From the NCBI GenBank assembly GCA_002340985.1, contig DDNC01000002.1, forward strand, positions 261,732 through 325,731: DNA of 64,000 nt, given 5' to 3'. The notes below the pieces were generated by a model. That model had not been told where the DNA came from, did no database searches, and saw only the letters and a program-made list of their open reading frames with translations. Positions 50,855 through 60,368 of the stretch are shown in pieces; the first letter of the stretch is position 1; every line of letters begins with the position of its first letter. The translations under genes were made by a program, and so were the position numbers. The DNA comes from Firmicutes bacterium UBA2530. Its GTDB lineage: Bacteria; Bacillota; Clostridia; Tissierellales; Sedimentibacteraceae.

Positions 50855-53800
50855 AATTCAGCTTTAGCCAGCAAGAGGTTATAGATTTACGGAATAAAAA
50901 CATACTGGTGTCGGCAGCTGCGGGCTCAGGCAAGACAACTGTTCTTGTTGAAAGAATAATACGTCTTATTATAAATGAAAAAGAGGATATTGATAAATTT
51001 CTCATAGTAACATTTACGAATGCTGCAGCCAACGGGATGAAGCAAAAGATACACAAGGCTCTGATTAAAGAGCTGCAGTCAGGCGAAAACAAGGCTCATC
51101 TGGTTAAGCAGCTTAATTTGCTGAACAGATCCAGCATTTCAACAATTCATGCATTCTGTATCGACATTGTGAGGAAGAATTTTCATGTAATAGGTATAGA
51201 CCCGAATTTTCGAATAGGCGATACAAATGAAGTTGAGATACTGCTGCAAGAAGCAATAGATGATATTTTAGAGAAATACTATGAGGAAAGGCCAGAGGGA
51301 TTTATACACCTGGTTGAAGGCTTTACAGGAAATCGCGGAGACGGTGAGCTGAACGAAATAATTAAAGACATCTATAAATTTTCTCTGAGCTTTCCTGAGC
51401 CCCTTAAATGGCTTTATGAATCCGTAGAAATGCTTTCAATGCATGGAGATGAGTTGGAGAATTCGGAATGGATGAATGCTGTAAGGGAAAGCCTGACTTT
51501 GCAGCTTGACGGAGCGGGGGAAATGCTGACATCCGCTATCGGCTTATGCCGGGAGGATGACGGTCCGTCTGTGTACGAAGAGGCATTAGCTGAGGACTTG
51601 AATAATTTAAGCAATCTAAAGACGCTTTTGAGAAGTGACTTCAGAGGCTTTATCCGACATGCTCACGGCATGGCATTTCCTGCGCTGAAGGCGTTGAGAG
51701 GCGAGGCGAAGGAAGCAACAGACCCGGAGAAGCAGGAAGAAGCCAAGTCTCTGAGAGAAGAATACAAGAAAATTATAAGCAATATAAAAAAAATGATACC
51801 CAACAGGGAGCTCTCGGAATTTGTTCATGACATTAATTATATGTATCCTCCAATGCATGCTCTTTACAATATTATAAGTGAATTAGACGCCTTGTTTAAA
51901 ATCAGAAAGATGGAGAAGGCAATTGCCGATTTCAACGATGTTGAACACTATGCTCTTCATATACTCAGGCAGGAAGACATTGGAGAACGGTACAAAAATA
52001 AGTTCAAATATATTTTTATAGATGAATATCAAGACAGCAACAGCCTTCAGGAGGAGCTCATAAGCACGATAAAAAGAGAAAACAACATGTTCATGGTAGG
52101 TGATGTGAAGCAGAGCATCTACCGCTTCAGGCTGTCCGACCCTGACATATTCAACGAAAAAAGCAGCTCCTATCCGGCGTTTAATGGTCTCGGAAATGAC
52201 CGGAGAATTGATTTAACACAGAACTTCAGAAGCAGAAAAGAAATATTGCACGGCATCAATTACGTATTCAAAAGCATTATGAATAAGACGCTGGGAGAGG
52301 TGGATTACAACTCGGAAGTATTCTTGAATCCGGGAGCGGAATTTAGGGAGTCATGTTCAGATTTCGGTGAATGTTTTACGGAGCTTCTTATTATTGACAA
52401 GGATTCAGTTGACCCGGAGGAGGCAGACGATGAAATAAAGTCAATGAAGACGGCGGAGCTGGAAGCGATCATTGCTCTTAAAAAGGTAAAAGAGCTTCTT
52501 CAAAAGGAAAAAAACAAGCCTGTGAGGCGGGACAATGCAACAAATGAAATAATAGAGGAAGAGCCTGAAAAAATACAGTACAGCGATATTGTAATACTTA
52601 TGCGCTCAGTATCGGGATGGGCTGGGATATTTGAAGAAATATTCAATGACAACGGTGTTCCATTCTATTATGATGGAGGGGCAGGATATTTTGAAACTGT
52701 TGAAATTCAGGTAATGCTGAATCTTCTTCGCATTATAGACAACATAAGGCAGGACATACCTCTTTTGAGCGTTATGAGGTCTCCTATAGGAGGATTTGAT
52801 ACAGAAGAGCTTGTGGAAATAAGGAACATAAATCATAAAGGCAGCTTCATAGATGCATTGTATGAATACAAAAATAAATGCGATGATAATCTTGCAGAAA
52901 AACTTAGAAAATTTATCGAAAGAATTGAAGGCTGGAAAAAAAGAAGCAGATACATTCACCTAAATGATTTCATATGGGAAATACTTATCGAAACAAATTA
53001 TTATTATTTTGCGGGGCTTTTGCCAAGCGGAAAAATCAGACAGGCGAATTTAAGGCTACTCAGCGATAAGGCGTTTGAATTTGAGAAGACATCTATGAGT
53101 GGCTTGTTCAATTTCTTGAGATATGTGGAAAAACTCAGCGTTTCATCCGGTGACACAGGAAATGCAAAGACATTGGGCGAAAATGACAATGTTGTGCGCC
53201 TCATGTCTGTGCATAAGAGCAAGGGACTTGAATTTCCCGTGGTTATAATGTGCGGCTTAAATAAAAAATTCAACAGAGCTGATGCCTCTAAAAGCATTTT
53301 GAAGCACAAGCTTTACGGAATAGCACCGAAATATATAAATCCTCAGGACAGAATTTACAGAGAGACTTTTCCAAGGATGGCTGTGAAAAGTATTATCAAA
53401 ACAGAAAATCTATCGGAAGAAATGCGTGTTTTATACGTTGCAATGACAAGAGCTGTTGACAGACTGATCATGATAGGCACTGTCAATAAATTTGAAAACA
53501 AAATACGCAAGTGGCAGAAAGGGCCTTCTCTTTACAATATTTACAGCCAGGATTCATTTATGGACTGGATTTGCACCTCTCTGTTTGCAGATGTAGACAC
53601 AGACACGGTTTTAAGGGCAGTATGCAGCCCTGAAGCTGCTCATGAAATAAGCTTCTTTACTGAAAATACCTCATGTCTTACAGCATGGAACATAAATAAA
53701 ATAAGTCCGTCGCAAATAAGCAGCAACCGACGGGAAAAAGAGGTTAAAAAGCACGAGCTTATAAATGAGTTAGCGTATTTTAAAAACAATGTAAACAGCT

Positions 53801-54498
53801 CATTCTACGATGAAATAATGCGCCGCCTTGAATACAGATATGCCCATGAGAGCTCCGTGAACATTCCTACAAAGCTTTCTGTAACAGACCTTAAGGTTCT
53901 CAGACAGGAGAAGCTTGACAGGGTAAGGTATAAGGTTCCTGTTTTGCGGGATATGCCGCAATTTAAGGAAGAGGGCTCTGATTTCACAAAAGCGGAAATA
54001 GGAACAATCGTACATTTTGTCATGCAGCACCTGAATATAGATGAAGATTTACGTGCTGATAATATTTTGAAGCAAGTGGAGTCCATGGTTCAGAAAAAGC
54101 TTTTGACAGAAAAGGAAGCACGGGTGGTGAACCCAGAAATGTTGGAAAAATTCTTCGCTTCCGACATAGGAAAAAGGATGAGGGCGTCATCTTACATAAG
54201 AAGAGAAGTGCCGTTTTTAATAAAGAAGGGCGCAGGTGAGATTTTAAATTTTCTCAACAAGGATGATGTAATCCTCATACAGGGAATAATAGACTGTTAT
54301 TTCTACGAGGGGGACCAGGCAGTAATAATCGACTACAAGACCGATGAAATAATCAACGGGAATCTTGAGCATGTGAAATCAGAATACAGCACACAGATAC
54401 TGTCCTACAAGGAGGCTGTTGAGAAAATTACAGGCAGAAGCGTAAAGGCGTGCTACCTGTACCTGTTTGACACTGCTCAGGCTGTGGAAATAAAATAG
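50851..54498 (+). CDS. addA: ATP-dependent helicase/nuclease AddA subunit
   Basis: 1215 residues. UvrD-like helicase motif I AAAGSGKTTVL (residues 22-32), Ia LIVTFTNAAA, II FIDEYQDSN near 393, motif III VGDVKQSIYRFR, VI VLYVAMTRAVDRL, and a C-terminal PD-(D/E)XK nuclease domain (about 1040-1215) with GIIDCYFYE and IIDYKTD. Translation starts on an ATGA overlap with addB. Together AddAB loads RecA after Chi recognition in Firmicutes. Confidence 0.97.
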   Translation: MKFSFSQQEVIDLRNKNILVSAAAGSGKTTVLVERIIRLIINEKEDIDKFLIVTFTNAAANGMKQKIHKALIKELQSGENKAHLVKQLNLLNRSSISTIHAFCIDIVRKNFHVIGIDPNFRIGDTNEVEILLQEAIDDILEKYYEERPEGFIHLVEGFTGNRGDGELNEIIKDIYKFSLSFPEPLKWLYESVEMLSMHGDELENSEWMNAVRESLTLQLDGAGEMLTSAIGLCREDDGPSVYEEALAEDLNNLSNLKTLLRSDFRGFIRHAHGMAFPALKALRGEAKEATDPEKQEEAKSLREEYKKIISNIKKMIPNRELSEFVHDINYMYPPMHALYNIISELDALFKIRKMEKAIADFNDVEHYALHILRQEDIGERYKNKFKYIFIDEYQDSNSLQEELISTIKRENNMFMVGDVKQSIYRFRLSDPDIFNEKSSSYPAFNGLGNDRRIDLTQNFRSRKEILHGINYVFKSIMNKTLGEVDYNSEVFLNPGAEFRESCSDFGECFTELLIIDKDSVDPEEADDEIKSMKTAELEAIIALKKVKELLQKEKNKPVRRDNATNEIIEEEPEKIQYSDIVILMRSVSGWAGIFEEIFNDNGVPFYYDGGAGYFETVEIQVMLNLLRIIDNIRQDIPLLSVMRSPIGGFDTEELVEIRNINHKGSFIDALYEYKNKCDDNLAEKLRKFIERIEGWKKRSRYIHLNDFIWEILIETNYYYFAGLLPSGKIRQANLRLLSDKAFEFEKTSMSGLFNFLRYVEKLSVSSGDTGNAKTLGENDNVVRLMSVHKSKGLEFPVVIMCGLNKKFNRADASKSILKHKLYGIAPKYINPQDRIYRETFPRMAVKSIIKTENLSEEMRVLYVAMTRAVDRLIMIGTVNKFENKIRKWQKGPSLYNIYSQDSFMDWICTSLFADVDTDTVLRAVCSPEAAHEISFFTENTSCLTAWNINKISPSQISSNRREKEVKKHELINELAYFKNNVNSSFYDEIMRRLEYRYAHESSVNIPTKLSVTDLKVLRQEKLDRVRYKVPVLRDMPQFKEEGSDFTKAEIGTIVHFVMQHLNIDEDLRADNILKQVESMVQKKLLTEKEARVVNPEMLEKFFASDIGKRMRASSYIRREVPFLIKKGAGEILNFLNKDDVILIQGIIDCYFYEGDQAVIIDYKTDEIINGNLEHVKSEYSTQILSYKEAVEKITGRSVKACYLYLFDTAQAVEIK

Positions 54499-54507
54499 GA
54501 TATCAAA

Positions 54508-54545
54508 AAGACGGGGATGTTGCCGCAACAGGACATCCTCGTCTT
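54508..54545. terminator. Hairpin between convergent addA and the unknown gene
   Basis: AAGACGGGGATGT and ACATCCTCGTCTT pair with one G-U around a 12-base loop. T/A tails are short, so termination is likely but not certain. Confidence 0.65.
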
Positions 54546-54556
54546 CATATAGAGTT

Positions 54557-55441
54557 TTATTTTCTTTTTCTCTGTTTTATTCGTATGGGGCGTTGAGTTT
54601 CTCTTCTGTCGTTGTAGTTGTTTTTATGCTCACTGTAGTTTGTGGGCTTATTGTAGATGTCATATTGGTCATTTTTGTAATTTCTGTCATAGGGACTGCC
54701 GCCGTTTCTGTGGTGCGCATTTTCATTATAATTATATGTAGCCTCATTGTTATATTCTTGAGTGTCGCTGCTGTTTGTTGAATCTTCATGCTCCTCATCG
54801 TTCATGGCAGACTCGTTCTTAAAATCTGATTTTTTACCATCCTCATTTTTTGATTCATTTGTGCTCATACTGCTTAGCAATGGCATGAATGTTTCCATGA
54901 GACTGCTTAAATCTGCATTACTGATACCTTCGGACGGATTGGTTCCTGAATTGTTTGAGACGGAGGCAAGCAGGTCATTTATGTTCACATTTTTCATAAT
55001 ATCATTGATATTGCCATTTTTAAGCATGTTGGAGGCTACGGCTCCTATAATTTTATCCATGTTGCCGGCAATCAGCGGCTGTGCCAAAAGCTTGCCTACG
55101 GGAATATTCCCGTTTTTCATAAAAGCGGACATCATATCTGCAGGATTTTTTGTGTTAAGTGACTCTATGGGTCTGAAGGTCTGTGCTCTGTTTAAAAATG
55201 AGTACATGCCGAGCAGAGTGCTTACCTTTTCAAAAAAAGGCAAGTATGTATTCACCATTAAAACAGTATGTGGTGAAGTCAGGGGTGCAACCGTGCGGAC
55301 CATGCTTATTATACCTTCAACTTTCTGAGGGTCTGACATCAATCCGGAAGTAAAATTTTTGGTGGTGCTGTTCAGTTTTGTAACCATGCCGGGCAGCTGC
55401 CCGTTTCCGAAGATATACTTTGCGGCTAAGAAATAAAGCAA
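54557..55441 (-). CDS. Hypothetical protein with hydrophilic, Asn/Tyr-rich tail
   Basis: About 294 residues from a TTG at 55441. The ribosome-binding site AAGGTGA lies about 20 bases further upstream, and only ATT or ATA codons sit at proper distance from it, so the true start may be up to ten codons earlier and non-canonical. The N-terminal two thirds are mixed hydrophobic helices with repeated NMLKNGNINDIMKN-type wording (about 130-165). The tail (about 195-294) is charged and low-complexity, ending RIKQRKRK. No known domain recognised; possibly a spore or envelope associated protein. It is convergent with addA. Confidence 0.6.
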   Translation of the reverse strand: MLYFLAAKYIFGNGQLPGMVTKLNSTTKNFTSGLMSDPQKVEGIISMVRTVAPLTSPHTVLMVNTYLPFFEKVSTLLGMYSFLNRAQTFRPIESLNTKNPADMMSAFMKNGNIPVGKLLAQPLIAGNMDKIIGAVASNMLKNGNINDIMKNVNINDLLASVSNNSGTNPSEGISNADLSSLMETFMPLLSSMSTNESKNEDGKKSDFKNESAMNDEEHEDSTNSSDTQEYNNEATYNYNENAHHRNGGSPYDRNYKNDQYDIYNKPTNYSEHKNNYNDRRETQRPIRIKQRKRK

Positions 55442-55569
55442 TATTTGAACAGGAATAATATCACCTTCTTATATACATATTTAATATTACATTCTATTCA
55501 GCGAATCGCATTGTGTTACACTTAAATGCTCTGAAGCTGCAAATTATACTGTTTTAATTTAGAAATGCG

Positions 55570-55648
55570 GACAAATATTTGTCTGCAGCATAGGAAAACA
55601 GTATATACTAATTCGCTTTAAGGGAACTGATTTAATGCGAATTAGTAT
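55570..55648. promoter_or_regulatory. Palindrome and long inverted repeat between two unknown genes
   Basis: GACAAATATTTGTC at 55570-55583 is a perfect dyad. ATACTAATTCGC (55605-55616) and GCGAATTAGTAT (55637-55648) are a perfect 12-bp inverted repeat with a 20-base centre. Both lie in the shared upstream region of the genes at 55441 and 55709 and are candidate operators. Confidence 0.5.
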
Positions 55649-55708
55649 TATATTGTAATCTAATTTATAATGCCGGCATATTATGTAATATGAAATGGAG
55701 GTATTGGA

Positions 55709-56026
55709 ATGTCTAAATTTTTTAAGAGCTTTGACGACAATGAATTAAATAAAATTACGAAAAGCAAGGAGTTTAAAGATGTATCAAATGATAAAAAGGT
55801 GAATGATTTCGTAAATAATAAGCAGTTTAAAGAGTTTCAGGAGAAATATAAAGGCAAGACTGAGGATGAAATTCTGCGCGATGCCAAAAATATGAGTGAA
55901 AAATTGAAGGAGCAGTACGGAGAGGAGGAGTATAACAAAAAAATTCAGGATCTCAAGAATTTTGAGATGTTTTTAAGTCCTGAGCAAAAGAAAAAAATGA
56001 AGAAGTTTCTTGAAGGTCTGAAATAA
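55709..56026 (+). CDS. Small charged hypothetical protein
   Basis: 105 residues, rich in Lys, Glu and Asn, with almost no hydrophobic stretch. It is predicted helical throughout, with a repeated KxFKxF/FKEFQEKYKGK wording (FFKSFDDNELNKI, KQFKEFQEKYKG). RBS ATGGAGG. No family recognised. Divergent from the gene at 54557 and near a pair of palindromes. A cytosolic protein, possibly related to stress or sporulation, but no evidence supports a particular function. Confidence 0.75.
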   Translation: MSKFFKSFDDNELNKITKSKEFKDVSNDKKVNDFVNNKQFKEFQEKYKGKTEDEILRDAKNMSEKLKEQYGEEEYNKKIQDLKNFEMFLSPEQKKKMKKFLEGLK

Positions 56027-56310
56027 AATCGGAGATGGAGGTGCGCACTAGCGGCCTCCGTTGTTAAATTATAAAATAATTATGCGTAAAACTAAATAAA
56101 AATATAAATGTGTTTTAGAAATAGAAACAAAGTTTTGATTTTGTCTGCTGACGAAAATTGGCTTGAAAACGATATTCCTACAAAAATAATAAAATTTTAT
56201 GTCATAATTTTTAAAATAAATAAATGCGTTAAGGTGAAAATCGTTTTCATGAAAATACAAAATTAGGCTATTTTTTCAGTTATGGAATAAATAAACAGGC
56301 CAATAACTAT
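56027..56310 (+). other. Spacer with a weak hairpin after the small protein
   Basis: GGAGG/CCTCC and CGGAG/CTCCG pairings enclose a loop near 56031-56060 without a T run. The remaining part is very AT-rich and no gene is supported. Confidence 0.4.
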
Positions 56311-56339
56311 TTGACAATTAATATATATTCAATTATAAT
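56311..56339 (+). promoter_or_regulatory. Sigma-70 promoter of the DUF3798 ABC operon
   Basis: Perfect TTGACA at 56311-56316, a 17-base spacer and perfect TATAAT at 56334-56339. Confidence 0.93.
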
Positions 56340-56379
56340 ATAGCAAGGTAATATTTTTAATTAAATTAGGAGGGACAAA

Positions 56380-57612
56380 ATGAAGAAAGTTATAAGTCTA
56401 TTATTAGTACTTATTATGGTTTTTAGTTTAGGCGCATGCAGCAAGCCAGCGGAAGCTCCGGCACAGAAACCTGCAGAAACACCTAAGGAAGAGCCGAAAA
56501 CTGAAGCACCAAAAACTGAAGCACCTGCATCAGGCAATGAAGCATTCGCGGGAAAGATTGCTATAGTTACAAACACTCTTTCGCAAAATGAAGAAGAATA
56601 TCGTTCTGCACAGGAAATGGTGGAGAGATACGGCGAAAAGAAAGTAATGCACGTTTTATGGCCGGACAACTTCATGACAGAGCAGGAACAAATGATCAGT
56701 ATAATTTCCAAAATAGGATCTGATCCGGAAGTTAAAGCATTGATTATCAACCAGGCTGTTCCGGGAACAAACGCTGCAGTTGATAAACTGCTGGAAACTC
56801 GCGACGATATGTTCATAGTGTACTGTACACCGCAGGAAAATCCTCCTGACGTTGCAGCAAGAGCAAACTTGATTCTTCAGCCTGACGAATTAGGCATGGG
56901 TAATACTATTCCTGAGCAGGCAAAAGCAATGGGAGCAACGACATTTGTTCACTATTCGTTCCCAAGACATATGTCAGTTGTTATGCTGGCTGCAAGAAGA
57001 GACCTTATGAAAGCTAAATGTGCAGAAATAGGAGTAACATTTGTTGATGCTACAGCTCCGGACCCAACAGGGGATGCAGGAGTACCGGGAGCACAGCTTT
57101 TCATTCTTGAAGACGTTCCTAAGATGGTAGAAAAATACGGAAAGGATACTGCATTCTTCTCAACAAACTGTGCAATGCAGACACCGTTGATCAAGGCTAC
57201 ATTTGATGCCGGAGCAATATATCCTCAGCCATGCTGTCCGTCACCATACCACGGATATCCATCAGCATTGGGTATTGAAGCAACAGGATATACTGTTGAT
57301 GCAATGGCTAATGTAATAAGCGAAACTGCAAAGAAGCTTAAAGAAGGCGGAGTTTTAGGAAGATTTGCAACATGGCCTGTACCTGTTGCTATGATGAACA
57401 CAGTTGCGGGAAGCGAATATGCTGTTAAATGGATTAACGGCGAAGTTTCAAAAGATACTGTTGATACAGCTGTTTTAGAGCAATTGATGACCGAATATGC
57501 TAACGGCATCAGTGTTAAAACAACTCCATATGCGGAAGGTTCAACTGAGTATCCTACATTCAGATTGATTATGATGGACTTCTTGCTGTACGGAGAAGAG
57601 CACATATTATAA
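56380..57612 (+). CDS. DUF3798 substrate-binding lipoprotein
   Basis: 410 residues. A lipoprotein signal ends at Cys20 (FSLGACS), followed by a Pro/Glu/Lys linker and a type 1 periplasmic-binding fold: GKIAIVTNTLSQNEEEYRSA, VKALIINQAVPGTNAAV, AQAMGATTFVHYSFPRHMS-like wording near 190, then FFSTNCAMQTPLIKATFDAG. It is the extracellular capture subunit of the importer encoded by the next three genes. The conserved CCPSPYHGYP near 285 is probably in the ligand site. Substrate unknown; the partner ATPase is of the sugar/nucleoside class. RBS AGGAGG. Confidence 0.88.
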   Translation: MKKVISLLLVLIMVFSLGACSKPAEAPAQKPAETPKEEPKTEAPKTEAPASGNEAFAGKIAIVTNTLSQNEEEYRSAQEMVERYGEKKVMHVLWPDNFMTEQEQMISIISKIGSDPEVKALIINQAVPGTNAAVDKLLETRDDMFIVYCTPQENPPDVAARANLILQPDELGMGNTIPEQAKAMGATTFVHYSFPRHMSVVMLAARRDLMKAKCAEIGVTFVDATAPDPTGDAGVPGAQLFILEDVPKMVEKYGKDTAFFSTNCAMQTPLIKATFDAGAIYPQPCCPSPYHGYPSALGIEATGYTVDAMANVISETAKKLKEGGVLGRFATWPVPVAMMNTVAGSEYAVKWINGEVSKDTVDTAVLEQLMTEYANGISVKTTPYAEGSTEYPTFRLIMMDFLLYGEEHIL

Positions 57613-57630
57613 TATTTGTTAAGAGATTAA

Positions 57631-57678
57631 GGGATGTTTCGGAATTTCTTTTGATGAACTTCCGATACATTCCTTTTT
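57631..57678 (+). terminator. Hairpin between the binding protein and ATPase genes
   Basis: GGGATGTTTCGGAA and TTCCGATACATTCC pair with two mismatches, followed by five T residues. Partial termination here would give more binding protein than membrane components, as is common in ABC operons. Confidence 0.7.
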
Positions 57679-57714
57679 ACGAAATATACAATTATGCAAT
57701 AACAGGAGGTAAAA

Positions 57715-59310
57715 ATGAGCGATAACCTTCTAAGCTTAAAAAATGTTTCAAAGGAATACTCCGGCAACAGGGTATTGAAGGATATAAACATTGAGCTAAA
57801 AAAAGGTGAAATACTTGCCCTAATCGGTGAAAACGGAGCCGGCAAGTCAACGTTGATGAACATACTTTTTGGTATGCCGGTTATTCATACAACCGGAGGC
57901 TATGAAGGAACAATTGAAATTGAAGGTGAAAAAGCAAATATCAAAACTCCTCATGATGCCATGGCTTACGGTATAGGAATGGTTCATCAGGAGTTTATGC
58001 TTGTTCCGGGATTTACGATTACAGAAAATATTAAGCTGAACAGAGAAATAACAAAGGCTAATCCGGTAAGTATGATATTGGGAAAGAGGCTTGAGTCACT
58101 GGACTTTGAAAAGATGAACCGGGACGCACGCAGCGCGCTGGATGTTCTCGATATGAACATAGATGAATTTCTGCCTGTGGCAGGATTGCCTGTTGGACAT
58201 ATGCAGTTCATTGAAATTGCCAGGGAAATAGATAAGGAAGGAATTAAAATATTAGTGTTTGACGAGCCTACGGCAGTATTGGCTGAGGCCGAAGCTAAAA
58301 ACCTTCTCATCGCCATAAAGAAATTATCCCAAAAAGGAATTGGAATTATATTTATTAGTCACAGACTTGATGAAATTATAGAGGTTGCGGACAAGGTTGT
58401 CGTTCTCAGAGACGGAGAGCATGTGGCGACAAAGCCGATAAAGGAAACAGACAAATTTGAAATTGCGCAGCTAATGGTAGGAAGAAAGATTTCTATCGAA
58501 AGAATTGATTCGGAAAATAGGAACACAAGTGATGAAAGCATTTTAAGCATAAAAGATTTGCATGTTTCCATGCCGGGAGAAAGAGTCAAAGGCGTGGATT
58601 TAGAGGTTAAAAAGGGAGAAATAGTAGGAATAGGCGGTTTGGCGGGACAAGGCAAGCTTGGAATTGCAAACGGGCTTATGGGAATTTATTCTTCCAGGGG
58701 CGAGGTTGCGTTTAATGGGGAAAAGCTTCAGTTAAACGATGCAAAGGCTGCAATTCAGTCGGGGCTTGCGTTTGTGAGCGAGGACAGAAAAGGTGTTGGT
58801 CTCCTTCTGGACGAATCCATAGAGGGCAATATAGTGTTTTCGGCAATGCAGACAAGAAATGACTTTTTGATAAAAGTAGGTCCTTTAGGATTTATTGATT
58901 CTGCAAAAATTAGACAACATGCCAAGAAGATGATAAAGGATCTTGATATAAGATGTACGTCCCCACTGCAGAAGGCAGGAAGGCTCAGCGGAGGAAACCA
59001 GCAGAAGGTATGCGTTGCAAGAGCGCTTACTTTAAATCCTCAGCTTCTTTTGGTATCTGAGCCTACAAGAGGTATAGATATAGGTGCTAAAAAATTAGTT
59101 CTTGATTTGCTTAAGCAATTAAACGAGGATTACGGAATGACCATTGTAATGACTTCATCTGAGCTTGCGGAGCTCAGAAGTATATGCGACCGTATCGTTA
59201 TAATATGTGAAGGTAAGGTTGCGGGAGTCCTTCCTCCTGATGCACAGGATGCCGAGTTCGGTCTCATGATGTCGGGAAGCGCACATAATGCTGAAGGGAG
59301 TGAAGTATAA
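57715..59310 (+). CDS. Double-domain ABC transporter ATPase (RbsA/MglA-type)
   Basis: 531 residues with two nucleotide-binding domains. Domain 1: Walker A GENGAGKSTL (about 40), the signature region LPVGHMQFIEIAREI is atypical (no LSGG), and Walker B VFDEPTAV (about 182). Domain 2: GGLAGQGKLGIANGL replaces a strict Walker A, as in RbsA-type second domains, with signature LSGGNQQKV (about 422) and LLVSEPTRGID. Both oddities are typical for this class. It powers the two permeases that follow. TAATG overlap with the next gene. Confidence 0.93.
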   Translation: MSDNLLSLKNVSKEYSGNRVLKDINIELKKGEILALIGENGAGKSTLMNILFGMPVIHTTGGYEGTIEIEGEKANIKTPHDAMAYGIGMVHQEFMLVPGFTITENIKLNREITKANPVSMILGKRLESLDFEKMNRDARSALDVLDMNIDEFLPVAGLPVGHMQFIEIAREIDKEGIKILVFDEPTAVLAEAEAKNLLIAIKKLSQKGIGIIFISHRLDEIIEVADKVVVLRDGEHVATKPIKETDKFEIAQLMVGRKISIERIDSENRNTSDESILSIKDLHVSMPGERVKGVDLEVKKGEIVGIGGLAGQGKLGIANGLMGIYSSRGEVAFNGEKLQLNDAKAAIQSGLAFVSEDRKGVGLLLDESIEGNIVFSAMQTRNDFLIKVGPLGFIDSAKIRQHAKKMIKDLDIRCTSPLQKAGRLSGGNQQKVCVARALTLNPQLLLVSEPTRGIDIGAKKLVLDLLKQLNEDYGMTIVMTSSELAELRSICDRIVIICEGKVAGVLPPDAQDAEFGLMMSGSAHNAEGSEV

Positions 59311-60368
59311 TGGTTGAAGTAAAAGAAAAACACGGTTTTAAGGATATAGTAAATAAAGTCGGACTACCAACTCTCATTATAGGATCTTTTTGGATCATTG
59401 TTTTGATTATAGGCGGGATGCTGGATATCTCCATGGTCACACTTATGAGTGATACCATAAAGCGTGCCGGGATGAACGGTATACTGGTACTTGCTATGGT
59501 TCCATCGATTCAGTCAGGAACCGGACCGAACTTTGCACTTCCAATAGGAATTGAATGTGGGTTGTTTGCAATGGTGTTGTCAGTTGAATTCGGATTTACA
59601 GGAGCGTCATGGCTTTTTGTATCAGCTGCAATGGCAATCGCATTTGCTATCGTTACGGGTTATTTGTACGGAAAGCTTTTAAATTCTGTTAAGGGCTCCG
59701 AAATGACCATAGCAACATATACGGGATTTTCCAGCGCGGCTATTATGTGCCTTGCATGGCTTATGATTCCGTTTTCAAGCCCTAAAATGGGATGGTTTAT
59801 GGGAAAAGGATTAAGAGAAACTATACAGCTTGATGCAGTCGGAGGAGCACAGATACTGAGCAACTTCATGAGCTTCACTGTTAAGGGCATGACAATACCA
59901 ACAGGTATGTTGTTAGTATTCTTTCTTTGCTGCTTGATAGTGTGGCTGTACTTCAGGTCTAAATCAGGTGTTGCAATATCTGCCGGAGGTATTAACCCAA
60001 GGTTTGCACAAGCCTCAGGTATAAATATAGACAGAAACAGAATTAAAGCAAATGTTTTGTCCAATGTATTGGGAGCAATCGGAATAATTGTATATTCCCA
60101 AGGATATGGATATACGCAGCTCTACAATGCTCCACTGATGATGGCGTTTCCGGCGGTAGCGGCAATTTTAATAGGCGGAGCTACAGCATCACGTGCCAAG
60201 GTTTCCCATGTAATAATCGGAGTATTCATATTCCAGGGGCTTCTTACAACGGCTCTTCCGGTAGCAAATCAGTTGTTTGAGGGCACGGACCTTTCAGAAA
60301 TAATGCGTATGGTTATACAGAACGGTATAATCCTATATGCTTTAACACAGGTAGGAGGCGGCAAATAA
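59310..60368 (+). CDS. ABC transporter permease (BPD_transp_2 type), subunit 1
   Basis: 352 residues and about nine to ten membrane segments. It belongs to the BPD_transp_2 class, with ALPIGIECGLFAMVLSVEFG near 75, ARFAQASGINIDRNRIKANV-like wording near 230 (the EAA-equivalent coupling region), and FPAVAAILIGGATASRAKV near 285. It forms the channel with the next gene product. The start overlaps the ATPase stop. Confidence 0.93.
   Translation: MVEVKEKHGFKDIVNKVGLPTLIIGSFWIIVLIIGGMLDISMVTLMSDTIKRAGMNGILVLAMVPSIQSGTGPNFALPIGIECGLFAMVLSVEFGFTGASWLFVSAAMAIAFAIVTGYLYGKLLNSVKGSEMTIATYTGFSSAAIMCLAWLMIPFSSPKMGWFMGKGLRETIQLDAVGGAQILSNFMSFTVKGMTIPTGMLLVFFLCCLIVWLYFRSKSGVAISAGGINPRFAQASGINIDRNRIKANVLSNVLGAIGIIVYSQGYGYTQLYNAPLMMAFPAVAAILIGGATASRAKVSHVIIGVFIFQGLLTTALPVANQLFEGTDLSEIMRMVIQNGIILYALTQVGGGK

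Noticed and set aside
56069..56260. 63-residue ORF in the AT-rich spacer before the DUF3798 operon
   Set aside because: Composition is dominated by Phe, Tyr, Ile and Asn as expected from random AT-rich DNA, and no RBS was found.
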